Assembly: GCA_050694275.1 (NCBI GenBank)
Contig: JBOGXF010000062.1
Coordinates: 1-14,329, forward strand
Reading direction: 5' to 3'
Origin: JBOGXF01 sp050694275
GTDB lineage: Bacteria; Actinomycetota; CADDZG01; WHSQ01
DNA length: 14,329 nt
The notes beneath the pieces were generated by a model that worked only from the letters and a program-made list of their open reading frames with translations, ran no database searches and was not told the origin of the DNA. The position numbers and the translations under genes are program-made. Positions 13,104 to 14,329 of the stretch are shown here, one piece after another. Each line of letters begins with the position of its first letter. Position 1 is the first letter of the stretch.

Positions 13104-13132
13104 TATGAAGCATCGTCCCTTTCACGGGACAA
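13104..13132 (-). promoter_or_regulatory. Promoter of beta-helix gene B with embedded inverted repeat
   Basis: Minus strand: TTGTCC (13132-13127) as -35 and TTCATA (13109-13104) as -10, 17 bp apart, with the inverted repeat GTCCC-N6-GGGAC (13130-13115) in between. It matches the gene A promoter at 7960-7988 in -35 sequence, spacing, repeat and the TGC before the -10. Transcription would begin near 13097, 44 bases before ATG 13053. Confidence 0.6.
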
Positions 13133-13480
13133 GAGGGTAATGCCCGCTCGCATCCCAAGGCTTCCTTTCGGCGAGGACGCAGCCGAACAGCCGGTCGGAC
13201 AACGCGCTGCGCGTCGCTACCCATATCGATGACCTCACGCGTCATTACAGGCCCACAAAACCCCGATAATCGATTGATCGGCAGGTGGGCCTTGCCGGGA
13301 CCGGTACCAACAAGAAGAATCCACCACGAGACTAACCAGGCGCGTCCCTTTCGCCACAAGCGAACAAGTCGACGCGGCCGGCCCTATCCCCCCGCGCGTT
13401 CGATGACGGCTTCTAACGGCTTCTTGTTCGGACTAATCGGGTGATTGCGACCGCCGTGAGCGACGGGCCGCGCCCTTCTA
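13133..13480. other. Gene-free stretch between gene B and the integrase
   Basis: No supported gene. It holds GACGCAGCCGA at 13176-13186, shared with the upstream region of gene A, and is otherwise unremarkable. Short open frames on both strands here lack ribosome binding sites and known motifs. Confidence 0.4.
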
Positions 13481-13509
13481 CCGATTCTTCTATCGGGACG
13501 GTGACCGTC
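13481..13509. promoter_or_regulatory. Palindromes upstream of the integrase
   Basis: CCGAT-N6-ATCGG (13481-13496) is followed at once by the perfect palindrome GACGGT-G-ACCGTC (13497-13509), 21 bases before the integrase ATG. They could be a repressor site or a hairpin in the leader. Confidence 0.4.
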
Positions 13510-13530
13510 GCCGCCCGGAAAGGAGGACCG

Positions 13531-14329
13531 ATGAAGGGTCATGTCGCCAGGAAGGGCAACCGCTTTTACGCGGTCATCTATGAAGGCACCGATCCGATCA
13601 CGGGCAAGGAGCGGCGCAGCTGGCATCCCGCTGGCTGTGAGCGCTCCGACGCCGAGCGGCTCGCCGCGCGGCTGGTCAGGGAACGCGACGGTGCCAACGA
13701 CGAGGCTCGCTCACTGACCTTGGGCGCCTTTCTGACCAGCCGGTGGCTGCCCGGCAAGAACCTCGTGCTCGCGGCCAGCACCTACAACGGCTACCGCCGC
13801 AACGTCGACAACCACATCGTCCCCGCCCTCGGGCGCATCGGTCTGCGCCGCCTGCGGGCGGACGACCTCGAGGCCTTCTACAACGGCTTGCTTCACCCCC
13901 ACGACGGGCGCGCCGGGCTGGCGCCCAAGACCGTGTACGAGATCCATCTGGTCATCCGCGGCGCGCTCCGCGAGGCCGTGCGGCGCGGGCTCGTCTCTCG
14001 CAACGTCGCCCTCATCGCCCATGCTCCCCGCCTGCGGTCGATCCCCAGGGTGGAACAAGTCTCGTGGATCGCCGAGGAGCTACGCTCTTTTCTCCAAGCC
14101 GCCGCCGGGCATCGCCTCTTCGCGCCTCTCTGGCTACTCGCCTTCACCGGGATGCGTCGCAACGAGGTCCTCGGGCTGCACTGGCCCGACTTCGACGAGC
14201 ATACGGCGACCATTTCGGTCAACCGCGGGCTCATCGCCATCGACTACCGGCTGCATGAGACGCGGGGCAAAACGCGAAACGCTCGACGGCGGATCGACTT
14301 GGACCCGACGACAGTGAATCTGCTTTGCG
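13531..14329 (+). CDS. Tyrosine recombinase/integrase, N-terminal part (runs off the window)
   Basis: 266 complete codons from ATG 13531, with AGGAGG at 13521-13526 four bases upstream; no stop before the window end. Residues 1-50 form an AP2-like arm-binding domain (GNRFYAVIYEGTDPITGKER). Residues about 60-165 are the SAM-like core-binding domain (LTLGAFLTSRWLPGK ... TYNGYRRNVDNHIVPALG ... LRADDLEAFYNGL). The catalytic domain starts near 180; it shows the first catalytic Arg in AFTGMRRNEVLGLHW (R209) and the beta-hairpin Lys (K247 in RGKTRN). The HxxR, second His and Tyr lie beyond the end. It would integrate or excise an element at a tRNA or similar site. It points away from the tRNA-fMet scars 9 kb to the left, and whether they belong together cannot be told here. 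Confidence 0.93.
   Translation, partial: MKGHVARKGNRFYAVIYEGTDPITGKERRSWHPAGCERSDAERLAARLVRERDGANDEARSLTLGAFLTSRWLPGKNLVLAASTYNGYRRNVDNHIVPALGRIGLRRLRADDLEAFYNGLLHPHDGRAGLAPKTVYEIHLVIRGALREAVRRGLVSRNVALIAHAPRLRSIPRVEQVSWIAEELRSFLQAAAGHRLFAPLWLLAFTGMRRNEVLGLHWPDFDEHTATISVNRGLIAIDYRLHETRGKTRNARRRIDLDPTTVNLLC

Noticed and set aside
13105..13359. Longer N-terminus for beta-helix protein B (start at 13359, 13113 or 13104)
   Set aside because: The shared promoter predicts transcription from about 13097, and the signal peptide begins properly at the ATG at 13053.

Overview
The window is high-GC bacterial DNA with actinobacterial style: GC-rich codon third positions, Shine-Dalgarno-led ATG/GTG starts, a MerR/ECC-motif pair, an NTF2-like secreted protein and CSLREA-type beta-helix proteins. 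I place it in Actinomycetota or a similar high-GC lineage, but nothing here fixes the genus. It is an accessory region, rich in insertion sequences, integration scars and broken genes.

Layout. (1) 1-2901, plus strand: a soluble Ser/Thr protein kinase (353-1267), a small exported Asp/Gly/Thr-rich repeat protein (1369-1725) closed by a strong hairpin, and a secreted protein with a C-terminal NTF2/SnoaL-like domain (1975-2901). Three copies of one 16-bp palindrome (RTGAGA-N4-TCTCAY) lie upstream of the kinase (two) and of the small protein (one), so these two genes probably answer to one regulator. (2) 2902-4063: a short repeat region with a possible gene fragment, then a small Cys-Cys protein (minus, 3193-3555) divergent from a MerR-family regulator (plus, to 4063). 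A perfect 20-bp palindrome sits between them inside a MerR-type promoter spacer. The MerR gene appears to lack one base at its start. (3) 4064-4673: two tandem integration scars, each with the 3' half of a tRNA (the better one clearly initiator tRNA-fMet) and an exact 21-bp repeat. (4) 4674-5250: a minus-strand two-gene cassette resembling a toxin-antitoxin pair, with overlapping genes and two palindromic operators.

(5) 5589-13132, minus strand: two paralogous secreted parallel beta-helix genes. The first (7922 to 5589) carries a proprotein-convertase P-domain plus a CSLREA-like segment and is cut by an in-frame TGA at 6114-6116. The second starts at 13053 and seems to be split by two adjacent insertion sequences (8940-10202 and about 10211-11691), its C-terminal half resuming at 8939-8196. 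Both paralogs share a promoter with a TTGTCC -35 and a GTCC-N6-GGAC inverted repeat, which also settles their start codons. The first insertion sequence has 25-bp terminal inverted repeats, a candidate 8-bp target duplication and a transposase with two frameshifts. The second is an apparently intact IS1380-family element whose left tip can pair with its own transposase ribosome binding site. (6) 13531 to the window end: the N-terminal 266 codons of a tyrosine recombinase.

The window most resembles the edge of a genomic island: integrase at one end, tRNA scars, a toxin-antitoxin-like module, and surface-type proteins that are being inactivated. The least expected signals are the small regulatory palindrome families (three sites at the kinase locus, two at the toxin-antitoxin-like operon, two at the beta-helix promoters) and the possible translational self-protection of the IS1380 element.
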